Assembly: GCF_016889425.1 (NCBI RefSeq)
Contig: NZ_CP069513.1
Location: 806,001 to 870,000 of the forward strand
Direction of reading: 5' to 3'
Source of the DNA: Corynebacterium amycolatum
GTDB lineage: Bacteria > Actinomycetota > Actinomycetes > Mycobacteriales > Mycobacteriaceae
DNA: 64,000 bases
The position numbers were made by a program, and so were the translations under genes. Positions 54,910 to 63,104 of this stretch are shown here, piece after piece. How positions within the stretch are numbered: the stretch's first letter is position 1; the number at the start of each line of letters is the position of its first letter. The notes under the pieces are model-generated. The model ran no database searches. It saw nothing but the letters and a program-made list of their open reading frames with translations, and was not told the DNA's origin.

Positions 54910-56678
54910 ATGCTAGCTGCTCTCGAGCGCTTCGGAAACTTCATACCCTCCGGAGCCACGGTATAGGCGGCGATGAGGGTGGTAATCGGCACCGCGAGTA
55001 CCAAAGCGACCGCACCGATGGTGGAACGCAGCAGTTCTGTGGCCACTACATCGGAGGTCAACGACTGCATCAGCGGCCGGTCGGAGACGCTTAACAAAAT
55101 CGATAGCGGCAGTGCGGTGCCGAGGTACGCCAGTACCAGTGTGTAGACCATCGACGCGATGTGGTCGCGACCGACGCGCATTGCCGAGCGGAAGACCTCC
55201 ATAGGCCGCGACCGCGGAGCTGCTTCGTAGAGCTCCTGGACGGTAGAGGCCTGGGCGATGGTGACGTCGTTAAGCACCCCCAACGCGCCGATGATGAATC
55301 CCGCCAGAAGCAGACCTGTGACGGAGACGTCAGGCAGGTAAAGCTGAATAAGTAGGTTGTCCTCGTTGCCGAGACCACGTAGCTGCGACGTGGAGATTGC
55401 GAGGTTGGCCAGGCCCGCCGCCAGCACCATCGTGGTGAGTGTTCCCGCCAGTGCGGAAGCTGACTTCCAGTTGATGCCATGAACGAGGAAGAGCACTGGG
55501 AAGAGAATCGCCGCGCCCGCCGTGATGGCTAAGGCCACAGGATCGCCGCCGCGTAGCAGTGCCGGAACCAGAAATCCCATCACTGCGGCCAGCGTGATGC
55601 CAAGACCAATGAGGCTCAAGACCCCGCGAGTCATGCCGACGAGGATGATGAGAAGTACTGCCGCGCCGAGCCACAACCAGATCGTCGTGGTGCGATCCAT
55701 GTCCAGGAAGGTGTAGGTGTTCCCGATGCTAGCGGTGTCGACAACCTGATGAGGTGCGACGTCGACGACGTTAGTGTCGGCGGCAGGAGCCGCGGGGACA
55801 GGCGGTGCGGGTGGAGCAGGAGTAGCAGGAGCTTCTGCCCCGGATTCAGGTGCTGGTTCCTGCTCCGGAGCCGGTGCCGGTGCCGGAGCCTCAGCATCAG
55901 GAGCAGACTCCCCCTCTGCGCCCTCAGGGGCAGGCGCGGGAACAACGCCAGGAGCTGGTGTCATCAACCCCGGATTCGGCACGGCACCATTGTCGACAGC
56001 TCCGGTACCGGCAGCGTTTGGACGGTGAATTGCCAGGACGACCTTGTCGCCCTCCGCCAGCTCCATCTCACCGGGCAGACCGGATGCCTCCAGAAGAGTC
56101 TTCTTGCCCTCGTCTGGGCCCGAGGTCAGTTCAATGACCGAGAGCTGGCACTTCGGCGCCGCGGGGTCGTTGAGCGAAGCTGTCAGCCCTGGCCGCGGCT
56201 GGTCGTCGAAGACACGTCCGTTGTCAGGCGAATTGCACGCGCCGACGCTGTGCTTTACGACGGTTCCCTTGACCGTCTCCGCAGCTGATGTCTGTGACTG
56301 CAGGAATCCCGGCCCCGGACTCGGAGCTTCACCCGATGGCCAGAGTCCAATCACAGCGAGGAAAGTGGCAATGCCAGCAACTGTAAGAACTGTGGCCAGT
56401 AAGCGACGTGCTCTTGTGGGGTTGTGCCGCGGTTTTGTCGGTTTTGGTTTGGCTTGTGCAGGTTCGGTTTGCCGCGCCGGTGCTGGTTTTGAATGTGCGG
56501 CAGGTTCTGCATGTCGTGCTGGGGCAGCCGAGGTTTCAGAGTTGGGTTGATTCGCGGCGTTGACAGCCCGGCACCGGCCGGTAGGGGAGCCGCTGTTCGA
56601 GTTCTTCAGTACGTCGAGATGCGCACCTATGTCGGAACCCGGAGCAACGCGAAAAGGTTGCTGATTACTAGAGTTCAT
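54906..56678 (-). CDS. YibE/F-family multi-helix membrane protein
   Basis: The protein has about 590 aa: a cytoplasmic Pro/Ala/Lys-rich N-terminus, one helix (residues about 95-115), an extracytoplasmic domain ending in a long Pro/Ala/Glu-rich low-complexity stretch, then about seven C-terminal helices of the YibE/F domain (GVLNDVTIAQASTVQEL is a typical stretch). Function is unknown. I chose ATG 56678 because upstream codons lie in DNA duplicated downstream of alaT, which looks like regulatory rather than coding sequence. A longer ORF to 56807 exists. Confidence 0.75.
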   Translation of the reverse strand: MNSSNQQPFRVAPGSDIGAHLDVLKNSNSGSPTGRCRAVNAANQPNSETSAAPARHAEPAAHSKPAPARQTEPAQAKPKPTKPRHNPTRARRLLATVLTVAGIATFLAVIGLWPSGEAPSPGPGFLQSQTSAAETVKGTVVKHSVGACNSPDNGRVFDDQPRPGLTASLNDPAAPKCQLSVIELTSGPDEGKKTLLEASGLPGEMELAEGDKVVLAIHRPNAAGTGAVDNGAVPNPGLMTPAPGVVPAPAPEGAEGESAPDAEAPAPAPAPEQEPAPESGAEAPATPAPPAPPVPAAPAADTNVVDVAPHQVVDTASIGNTYTFLDMDRTTTIWLWLGAAVLLIILVGMTRGVLSLIGLGITLAAVMGFLVPALLRGGDPVALAITAGAAILFPVLFLVHGINWKSASALAGTLTTMVLAAGLANLAISTSQLRGLGNEDNLLIQLYLPDVSVTGLLLAGFIIGALGVLNDVTIAQASTVQELYEAAPRSRPMEVFRSAMRVGRDHIASMVYTLVLAYLGTALPLSILLSVSDRPLMQSLTSDVVATELLRSTIGAVALVLAVPITTLIAAYTVAPEGMKFPKRSRAASI

Positions 56679-56724
56679 TGAATCTTTTGAATGCCTGCCC
56701 ACCCTTAATAACCTAATCGCTGTA
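56635..56724. repeat. 90-bp duplication, copy 1 (YibE/F 5' end)
   Basis: It aligns without gaps to 56867-56956 (offset 232 bp) with about 72 of 90 identical bases. It covers the first codons and immediate upstream DNA of the YibE/F gene. Confidence 0.75.
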
Positions 56725-56804
56725 CCAGCTCCGGAAGGCGTACCGCCATTCCGGCGCGCCGAGCCCTGGTCATCAACACTGTGCCCACTTTTCGAAGCAA
56801 TACT

Positions 56805-56857
56805 CACTTATCGATGCGCTCCAGCGTGTCTATAAGTGAATAGCGCATCGATATGTG
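56805..56857. repeat. Palindromic repeat, copy B
   Basis: The 53-bp stretch matches 9306-9358 at about 43 of 53 positions. Its ends, CACTTATCGATGCGCT and the near-complement at 56842-56857, form a hairpin with one mismatch. Confidence 0.7.
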
Positions 56858-56866
56858 AAAGGGGTA

Positions 56867-56956
56867 GAACCCGCAGCAACGCGAAAAGCCTGCTGATTCC
56901 CGGAATCCACTGAACCTTTTGAGCACCTGCCCACCGTTAACAGCCTAATCCCTGTT
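56867..56956. repeat. 90-bp duplication, copy 2 (decayed)
   Basis: This is the counterpart of 56635-56724. It starts 9 bp after palindromic repeat copy B and ends at the alaT stop codon. Its reading frame still resembles the YibE/F N-terminus (GNQQAFRVAAGS versus SNQQPFRVAPGS), but it has no gene body. Confidence 0.75.
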
Positions 56957-58361
56957 ACTGCTTGTAGCTGACCAGGAAGTTGCCCAGGCGCTCGATGGCT
57001 TCCTTCAGGTCGCGCGCCCACGGCAGGGTGACAATTCGGAAGTGATCCGGCGTCGGGTAGTTGAAGCCAGAGCCGCCGACCATCAGAATCTTCTCTTCAC
57101 GCAAAATGTCGAGCATCAGCTTTTCGTCATCGTGAATTTCGTAGACGTTCGGATCCAGCTTCGGGAATGCGTACATTGCTCCCATCGGCTTCACGCAGCT
57201 CACGCCCGGAATTGAGGTCAGCCCCTCGTAGGCGACATTGCGCTGCTCCAGGAGGCGACCGCCTGGCAAGATTAGGTCCTCGATGGACTGGTAACCGCCA
57301 AGTGCCACCTGAATGCCGTGTTGAGCAGGGACATTCGGGCACAGACGGGTGCTGGCCAGCAGGTTGATACCCTCGATAAAGCCCTCTGCGTGGCGCTTCG
57401 GGCCAGTCAGCACCATCCAGCCCGCGCGGTAGCCGGCCACGCGGTAGGTCTTGGACAGGCCGTTGAAGGTGATACAGAGCAAATCCGGGGCCAAGGAGGC
57501 AGTGGAAATGTGCTCTGCATCGTCGTAGAGGATGCGGTCGTAGATTTCGTCGGAAAGCAGCAGGAGTGAGTGCTCACGAGCGATATCGACGATGGCTTCG
57601 AGTGTCTGGCGTGTGTAGACCGCGCCGGTCGGATTGTTCGGGTTGATGATGACAATCGCCTTCGTGCGATCCGTCACCTTCGAGCGAATGTCTTCGACAT
57701 CCGGAGCCCAGTTATTCTCCTCATCACATGTGTAGTGGACGGCCTTACCGCCGGCGAGGGTGGTTGCTGCCGTCCAGAGCGGGTAATCCGGAGCTGGAAT
57801 GAGGACCTCATCGCCCTCGTTGAGCAGCGCCTGTGTGGTGATGGAAATCAGCTCGGAGACGCCGTTGCCCAGCCAGACGTCGTTGACGTCGAAACGGGGG
57901 AAATCCGGGTCCATCTCATAGCGCGTGACGACGGCACGGCGTGCGGAGTAAATACCCTTGGACTCGGAGTAGCCCTGTGCGTGGGGGAGGGCCCGGACCA
58001 TGTCCTGCACGATGGTGTCAGGTGCATCAAAGCCGAACTTTGCCGGATTGCCGGTGTTGAGCATCATGATGCGGTGGCCGTCGGCTTCCATCTGCTCGGC
58101 GAGAGTAGTCACCGGACCGCGAATGTCATAGAGGACGTTCTGCAGCTTGGAGGATTGATCCAGTGTCTTCAGCGGAGTGCGGCGAGGTGCCCTGATGTTT
58201 CCACGACGGGCGGCAACGCGGGCGGCACGGGACTGCTCGGCCTGAGTGGCCTGTGCAGTCTGAGCGTCCTGCGTTGTCTCGTTGGTGGTTTCGGTGCCCT
58301 GGGAAGTGTCTTTGCTGGAACTCACCTGTCTAAGCATGCCACTTTTTTGCTCCCGCACCAT
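56955..58361 (-). CDS. alaT: Alanine aminotransferase-like PLP enzyme
   Basis: The class I/II aminotransferase has about 468 aa and probably interconverts pyruvate and alanine. The core starts SSKLQNVLYDIRGPV and includes INPNNPTGAVY, SDEIYDRILYDD and the PLP lysine in GLSKTYRVAGYRAGWM. About 70 N-terminal residues are Gln/Thr/Ala-rich and not part of the fold. Start choice is uncertain: GTG 58394, ATG 58361 or ATG 58337 are all in frame, with no clear ribosome-binding site. Confidence 0.85.
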   Translation of the reverse strand: MVREQKSGMLRQVSSSKDTSQGTETTNETTQDAQTAQATQAEQSRAARVAARRGNIRAPRRTPLKTLDQSSKLQNVLYDIRGPVTTLAEQMEADGHRIMMLNTGNPAKFGFDAPDTIVQDMVRALPHAQGYSESKGIYSARRAVVTRYEMDPDFPRFDVNDVWLGNGVSELISITTQALLNEGDEVLIPAPDYPLWTAATTLAGGKAVHYTCDEENNWAPDVEDIRSKVTDRTKAIVIINPNNPTGAVYTRQTLEAIVDIAREHSLLLLSDEIYDRILYDDAEHISTASLAPDLLCITFNGLSKTYRVAGYRAGWMVLTGPKRHAEGFIEGINLLASTRLCPNVPAQHGIQVALGGYQSIEDLILPGGRLLEQRNVAYEGLTSIPGVSCVKPMGAMYAFPKLDPNVYEIHDDEKLMLDILREEKILMVGGSGFNYPTPDHFRIVTLPWARDLKEAIERLGNFLVSYKQ

Positions 58362-58405
58362 GCTTTTCTCATAGTGGGGGCAGATTAATTGCACATTGAT
58401 TGCGC

Positions 58406-58439
58406 AAAAGCGTCCTGCATGAGGATGCAGGACGCTTTT
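58406..58439 (-). terminator. 15-bp perfect hairpin terminator
   Basis: AAAAGCGTCCTGCAT pairs exactly with its complement around a 4-nt loop, giving A- and T-rich ends on both strands. It ends yceI and lies only 45 bp upstream of the alaT start chosen here. Confidence 0.85.
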
Positions 58440-58472
58440 CTGGGGTTCTGGCTGCTGGGTTCCGGCTGCTAG

Positions 58473-59009
58473 TTACTGCTTGACTGCGGAGCCGTCGATC
58501 TGCAGGGAAATCTCATTGCCAAGGAGCAGGCCGCCAGTCTTAATAGGAGCGTTGTAATCGATGCCGAAATCGGTGCGGTCAATCTTGGTGGCTGCCTCGA
58601 AACCAACGCGAGTCTGCCCCCATGGGTCTTCAGCGGAGCCGAAAATGTCGACATCCAGGGTGACCGGCTTGGTAATGCCGTTGATGGTCAGGTCGCCGGT
58701 AACGGTGGCCTTTTCTTCGCTCTGGAGCTCGATAGCGGTGGAAACGAACTCGAAGGTCGGGTTTTCGTCGGTGCCGAAGAAGTCCTTCGAGCGCAGGTGG
58801 TTGTCGCGCTCTTCATTGTTGGTGTTGATGGAGTTCGCCTGAATGGTCGCCTTTGCCGTGGAATTCTCCGGCTTGTCGACATCAAAATTAATAACGGACT
58901 CAAACTCAGTGAACTGACCGTGGACCTTAGTGATCATAGCGTGACGAACGGTGAATCCAACGGTGGAGTGCTGTGCATCAAGAACGTAGTTACCAGACTG
59001 AAGAGCCAT
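58473..59009 (-). CDS. YceI-family protein
   Basis: The 178-aa lipocalin-like protein is of the YceI family, which binds isoprenoid-type lipids. Family patterns are LDAQHSTVGFTVRHAMITKVHG, core HSTVGFTVRH, and RTDFGIDYNAPI. No signal peptide is seen, so it appears cytoplasmic. It is divergent from the LLM monooxygenase gene. Confidence 0.9.
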   Translation of the reverse strand: MALQSGNYVLDAQHSTVGFTVRHAMITKVHGQFTEFESVINFDVDKPENSTAKATIQANSINTNNEERDNHLRSKDFFGTDENPTFEFVSTAIELQSEEKATVTGDLTINGITKPVTLDVDIFGSAEDPWGQTRVGFEAATKIDRTDFGIDYNAPIKTGGLLLGNEISLQIDGSAVKQ

Positions 59010-59082
59010 AGTGAATCTCCTAAAAGTTAAAAGTATCTCGAATGTTTCGAAGTATTTTTGTCCGCCGGAACCAACCCCCGGT

Positions 59083-59125
59083 GTTGACGTGTCAACTATA
59101 GGTCAGTGAGAGATGACGTGTCAAC
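59083..59125. promoter_or_regulatory. Two operator-like sites, 30 bp apart, before the LLM monooxygenase
   Basis: GTTGACGTGTCAAC (59083-59096) has 6-bp arms around GT. ATGACGTGTCAAC (59113-59125) repeats its core 30 bp (about three helical turns) later. With a -10 box TAATAT at 59136-59141, the second site overlaps the expected -35, which suits repressor control. The region also serves divergent yceI. Confidence 0.6.
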
Positions 59126-59147
59126 AAAAAGATCTTAATATGGAGCC

Positions 59148-60272
59148 ATGCAATTCGGAATTTTTACAATTGGCGACGTCACAAAAGATCCCACGACCGG
59201 ACAAATCCCTACTGAACATGAGCGAATTAAGGCAACTGTCGCGCTAGCGAAGAAGGCTGAAGAGGTTGGCCTCGATGTATTTGCTACCGGCCAGCACCAC
59301 AATCCACCGTTTGTGGCCCCGGCGAACCCGCCGATTCTGCTAGCAAACCTCGCAGCGCAGACCGAAAATCTGATTCTGTCGACCTCGACAACGCTGATTA
59401 CCACCACCGACCCCGTGCGCATCGCTGAGGATTACGCCTACCTCCAGCACCTTTCCGAAGGCCGCATGGATCTCATGATGGGCCGCGGCAACACCGGGCC
59501 GGTTTATCCGTGGTTTGGCAAGGATATCCGCAAGGGGATTCCGCTGGCCATTGAGAATTACCACCTATTGCGCACCCTTTGGCGTGAGGAAAATGTGGAT
59601 TGGCAAGGTCAATTCCGCACGCCGCTGCAGTCCTTTACGTCCACTCCGCGTCCGCTCGACGGGGTAGCGCCTTTCGTGTGGCATGGCTCAATCCGGTCCA
59701 CCGAGATTGCTGAGCAGGCCGCCTTCTATGGGGACGGTTTCTTCCATAACCACATTTTCTGGAATATCGAGCACACCACAGCCATGGTCAATCTCTACCG
59801 CCAGCGCTTTGAGCACTACGGTCATGGTGCTGCTGATCAGGCAATTGTCGGACTTGGTGGGCAGGTCTTCGCCGCTGAGACGGAAAAGAAAGCCAAGGAA
59901 ATTTTCCGCCCCTACTTCGACAATGCCCCGGTCTATGGACATGGGCCATCGTTGGAAGAATTCGAGAACATCACTCCACTGACCGTCGGCACGCCTGAGC
60001 AAATCATCGAACGTTACCTGGGCTATGCAGATGCCGTTGGTGACTACCAGCGCCAGCTTTTCCTCATCGATCACGCCGGCCTGCCGCTGGAGATCGCGTT
60101 GGAGCAGGTTGAGATCCTGGGAACCGAAATCGTTCCGGTCCTGCGTGAAGAGTTCGAGCGCCGCCGTCCGGCACACGTGCCCTTCGACCCGCCGACGCAC
60201 GCCTCGCTCGTCGCCGAAGGCGCAGATTCCCCGCACCTGCTGGTCCGCCCGGCGGAAAGGAATCAGCAGTGA
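59148..60272 (+). CDS. LLM-class flavin monooxygenase (CE1758-type)
   Basis: The 374-aa luciferase-like FMN-dependent monooxygenase has typical LLM strands, including FGIFTIGD at the N-terminus, LDVFATGQHHNPPF, LSTSTTLITTTDPVRIAEDY (TIM-barrel flavin site) and GRMDLMMGRGN. This subtype is normally encoded beside a dedicated FMN reductase, as here with a 4-bp overlap (60269-60272). The substrate is unknown. TAATAT lies 6 nt upstream of ATG. Confidence 0.88.
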   Translation: MQFGIFTIGDVTKDPTTGQIPTEHERIKATVALAKKAEEVGLDVFATGQHHNPPFVAPANPPILLANLAAQTENLILSTSTTLITTTDPVRIAEDYAYLQHLSEGRMDLMMGRGNTGPVYPWFGKDIRKGIPLAIENYHLLRTLWREENVDWQGQFRTPLQSFTSTPRPLDGVAPFVWHGSIRSTEIAEQAAFYGDGFFHNHIFWNIEHTTAMVNLYRQRFEHYGHGAADQAIVGLGGQVFAAETEKKAKEIFRPYFDNAPVYGHGPSLEEFENITPLTVGTPEQIIERYLGYADAVGDYQRQLFLIDHAGLPLEIALEQVEILGTEIVPVLREEFERRRPAHVPFDPPTHASLVAEGADSPHLLVRPAERNQQ

Positions 60273-61023
60273 AAAACCTCGTCGTCGTAAGCGCTGGCGT
60301 TTCCGACCCATCGACCACGCGCATCCTCGCCAATCGCATCGCGGAAGCTGTTGACGTGCAGGTCTCCAAGCGCGGCGAAGGCCTCGAGATCGAGTACGTC
60401 GAGCTGCGCGAACTCGCTGTCAGCCTCGGCACGGCGATGTCCACAGGGCTTTACGACGAAAAATTGCGCGCCGCCCTCGATACTGTCAGCGGTGCTGATG
60501 GATTGATTGCCGCGACCCCGGTGTTCGCAGCGTCCTACTCGGGGCTGTTCAAGATGTTTTTCGACGCCCTGGATAAGGATGCGCTGACCTCCATGCCGGT
60601 CATTATTGCTGCGCGGCTGGCACAGCGCGGCATTCATTGGTGCTGGAGTATGCGATGCGTCCGCTGTTTAGCTACCGTCGCGGCACCGTTATGCCGACTG
60701 CTGTATTTGCAGCCACTGAGGACTTTGGCGCTGGCGATGGTGCCGGCGGAGTATCCGGCGCGGAGATGAGCAATCGCGTCGTGCGTGCAGCTCGTGAGCT
60801 TGCCGAGTACCTTGTCGGTGTTCGCTCGGCCGTAGTCGGTTTTGGTCCAGATTTTGGGAACGAAGCTGAAGAAAAGGGTGCAGCACATTCAGCAGACGGG
60901 GTCAGTGAGGGCAATCAAGGTGTTGGTGCGCCGAACCATCGGCGCAGTACGAACACGCAGGTGGATGCTAACGTCACGGATTTTGCCACACTGCTAGAGG
61001 GGCTCGACGGCACCGCGAAGTAG
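60269..61023 (+). pseudogene. LLM-partner FMN reductase (CE1759-type), disrupted by a -1 frameshift
   Basis: The NADPH-dependent FMN reductase supplies reduced flavin to the preceding monooxygenase. The first frame (60269 to about 60613) gives the flavodoxin-like N-terminus (VVVSAGVSDPSTTRILANR, then ATPVFAASYSGLFKMFFDAL). Homology continues in another frame from about 60613 (AGTARHSLVLEYAMRPLFSY, then AATEDFGAGD) to the stop at 61023. One base is missing in GCGCGGCTGG (60611-60620). It is either a genuine mutation or an assembly error; I see no slippery heptamer for programmed shifting. The uninterrupted reading would give about 251 aa. Confidence 0.85.
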
Positions 61024-61070
61024 CCGCGCTCTCGCGTGAAGGGGAGGGCAGGGGAGAGACCGGCGCTCTA

Positions 61071-61262
61071 TTAGCGGCACCACGGAAGGTTGTAGTAGTC
61101 GCAAGAGAAGGTATCGGAAAGAGCGTATTCCTTAACCTGTAGGTCGTCGCTGCCGGTTGTAGCTGTCGGTGCTGCGGCAGCGGCCGGGGTGCCGGTCAGC
61201 GCGCCTAGGGAAAGTGCTGCGGATGCAATGGTGGTAGCAAGAACAGAAGTGCGTCGAAACAT
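61071..61262 (-). CDS. 63-aa secreted peptide with C-terminal Cys pair
   Basis: I do not recognise a family. A Sec-type signal (FRRTSVLATTIASAALSLGAL, with AAAAA near residue 30) is followed by about 32 mature residues ending CDYYNLPWCR, which could form one disulfide-closed loop of seven residues between cysteines. The string QVKEYA near mature residue 12 also occurs at the very end of the first secreted paralogue encoded divergently (61781-62374). GGAG lies 10 nt before the ATG, and there is a good promoter further upstream. It could be a signal, inhibitor or antimicrobial peptide; this is inference. Confidence 0.65.
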   Translation of the reverse strand: MFRRTSVLATTIASAALSLGALTGTPAAAAAPTATTGSDDLQVKEYALSDTFSCDYYNLPWCR

Positions 61263-61780
61263 TAGGTAGTACTCCGAAAGATATCTGCCTCGGCAAAGTG
61301 TCAGGGCTTTGTGGACTGCCGGACTTCGCCAGTGATTAATAAAGAAATCATAACTATTTAATCAAGAGTGTGAAGCGTGAGGGACCCTTCGTCTGCCCGC
61401 GGCTGGGGGTGGCCACTCGGCTACTCTCTGGTGTCTTTATGTAGGTAGGTTAGTGGCCGAAATGTTGATTGCCTAATATCAAGTGGCTGACCAAGGCATT
61501 TTTGAATTGGTTCAAAAGGCGTAGTTCTAATGCGATTAAATTAATCGCTGAAATTTTATTGTGGCGCTCATAATCGCTGGTCACACGCTGTAATATACCG
61601 TATTTTCGCAAGGCAGAAATCTGTGAGATTCCATTTTTACTATGTGGATAATCGCTGTGGCCGTCGTAAAGAGAGTCGAAAATTTTCCATTACAAAAGGC
61701 TGAATTTCGACTTACCTTAGCAGGTGTTAGTTCAAGTATTTCCTTACGAGTTGTTCGTCACGCCCTGAAAGGATTTCGCC
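61263..61780. promoter_or_regulatory. AT-rich divergent control region of the secreted-protein cassette
   Basis: This is a 518-bp, markedly AT-rich region with no gene. It contains a minus-strand promoter (61347-61374), a 17-bp perfect palindrome GCGATTAAATTAATCGC (61532-61548), two more copies of TAATCGCTG (61571-61579 and 61649-61657) and a 10-bp palindrome GAAAATTTTC (61678-61687). Confidence 0.6.
61347..61374 (-). promoter_or_regulatory. Sigma70-like promoter for the 63-aa peptide
   Basis: On the minus strand TTCACA, a 16-bp spacer and TATGAT match the consensus in five of six positions each, about 85 bp before the peptide's ATG. Confidence 0.6.
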
Positions 61781-62374
61781 GTGAAGAAGACCCTGCTCTC
61801 CGGCTCCATTGCAGCCCTGGTTACCATGTCCTCGCTGGCTGTCGCCCCGATGGCCGAAGCTGCCCCAGCCCCCACCCCGGGCACCGTCGGTGGCACCTGC
61901 TCCGTTGAAGGCCAGTCCGGCCAGTCCCTGAAGATCACCGGCTCGAAGTTCGAGGTCGAAGGTACCGCCACCGTCGCTAACTACGGCGATACCGACCTGC
62001 CGCTGACCCAGACCCTCAAGGAGGGCAAGACCAAGTCCTGGAACGTCGGCGGTTCGGTCGACTTCGACCTGCTCAAGCTCTTCCATGTCACCTTCAGCGC
62101 CGGCTACCAGTCCACTCAGACCTGGGAAGTTGGCCAGACCCTCGGCCCGTACCCGGTCAAGCCTGGCTACACCGGTGTTCTGGAGTATGGCTTCCTGAAC
62201 CAGTCCTTCGAAGGTACTCACCTGACCTGCAAGGGCGGAAAGTGGATTGACGCAGGTCGTCCGTACTGGGGCACCATCCCGAAGGAGCGCCACATTCGCG
62301 TTTCCATGCGCGCCAACGAAGCTGATCGCTCCGTGGACGGTGCTGCTCCGCAGGTCAAGGAGTACGCCGTCTAA
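61781..62374 (+). CDS. Secreted protein, paralogue 1 of 3
   Basis: The 197-aa protein has a Sec signal (cleavage probably after AEA near residue 27). The mature part has two cysteines (GGTCSVEG and LTCKGGKW). The core runs LPLTQTLKEGKTKSWNVGG, alternating residues suggesting beta-strands, WEVGQTLGPYPVKPGYTG, LEYGFLNQSFEGT and PKERHIRV. It ends APQVKEYAV. I know no named function. The pattern of long amphipathic strands with Ser/Thr recalls beta-pore-forming or beta-sandwich secreted proteins, but this is only a resemblance. It starts at GTG 61781, with AAAGGA 7 nt upstream. Confidence 0.75.
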   Translation: MKKTLLSGSIAALVTMSSLAVAPMAEAAPAPTPGTVGGTCSVEGQSGQSLKITGSKFEVEGTATVANYGDTDLPLTQTLKEGKTKSWNVGGSVDFDLLKLFHVTFSAGYQSTQTWEVGQTLGPYPVKPGYTGVLEYGFLNQSFEGTHLTCKGGKWIDAGRPYWGTIPKERHIRVSMRANEADRSVDGAAPQVKEYAV

Positions 62375-62421
62375 GACGGGCTGAGCCTCTTTAAGACCTC
62401 GAAGTAGAAGGAAGTTTCTCC

Positions 62422-63096
62422 ATGTTGAGCCTGAAAAAGAAGGCCCTGGCCTGCGCGGTGATGGGTGCAAGTCTTCTTGCACCAGGCATCGTCGGACAGG
62501 TCGCTGCGACCCCGCTGACCCAGACCCCCGACCAAGATGAGCACCACACCGGTTTCACCAATACGGATAAATGTGACCCGGTCAAGGATGCCAAGCGTCA
62601 CCCCTGGGAACAGTGGATTACCGACGAATGGGATCGCTACAACGGCACTAACTCATTCACCAACCGCACTGACCGCCCGATTCAGTACACCCTCGAGGTG
62701 ACAGAGGGGGTCAACGAGTCCGTGAAGGCCATGAGCTCCGGAAATATGTGGGACGTGTTCCTCCACGGGGTGAAGAACAAGTACGGCATCGTCGAGGTCA
62801 GTCAGTGGTCTGTTGGCGACAAGCTGGGCCCGGTGACCGTCAACCCTGGTGAGACCGTTCGCGCAGACTACGGCGTGCACATGAAGTCCTTTATTGGCCG
62901 TGTCCGCACCTGCGATCAGAAGACCGGCCTGTGGCGCGGTGAGCCCTACTTCGGTGAGTACAACGGCAAGGGGCCGTCGACTCGCTTCGTGGTCTGGCAC
63001 AAGACCACCAAGGAGGGCGAGCACCGTCAGCAGTGGGCGCCTGTCAGCGGTAACTCCGGTGACGGCGGCCCGGCATCCGCCACGATTAACGACTAG
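62422..63096 (+). CDS. Secreted protein, paralogue 2 of 3 (diverged)
   Basis: The 224-aa protein has a Sec signal (cleavage probably after VAA near residue 29). The mature protein has two cysteines (DKCDPVKD and RTCDQKTG) at positions equivalent to those of the other two. The shared core is QWSVGDKLGPVTVNPGET, ADYGVHMKSFIGR and PYFGEYNGKGPSTRF. It lacks the TQT-K-E-x-K-T-K element of paralogues 1 and 3 and has a longer polar N-terminal region and a Gly/Ser-rich C-terminal tail. AAGGAAG supports ATG 62422. It lies 47 bp after paralogue 1 and 8 bp before paralogue 3. Confidence 0.75.
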   Translation: MLSLKKKALACAVMGASLLAPGIVGQVAATPLTQTPDQDEHHTGFTNTDKCDPVKDAKRHPWEQWITDEWDRYNGTNSFTNRTDRPIQYTLEVTEGVNESVKAMSSGNMWDVFLHGVKNKYGIVEVSQWSVGDKLGPVTVNPGETVRADYGVHMKSFIGRVRTCDQKTGLWRGEPYFGEYNGKGPSTRFVVWHKTTKEGEHRQQWAPVSGNSGDGGPASATIND

Positions 63097-63104
63097 GAGT
63101 AGTT

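Noticed and set aside
56830-57021. 63-codon minus-strand open frame resembling the YibE/F N-terminus
   Set aside because: The similarity comes from the 90-bp DNA duplication; there is no gene body and it overlaps the 3' end of alaT.
60605-60620. Programmed -1 frameshift in the FMN reductase
   Set aside because: No X-XXY-YYZ slippery sequence or downstream structure is evident; a base deletion or sequencing error is simpler.
61642-61908. 88-codon plus-strand open frame in the secreted-protein control region
   Set aside because: It overlaps the start of paralogue 1 in another frame and lacks a ribosome-binding site.
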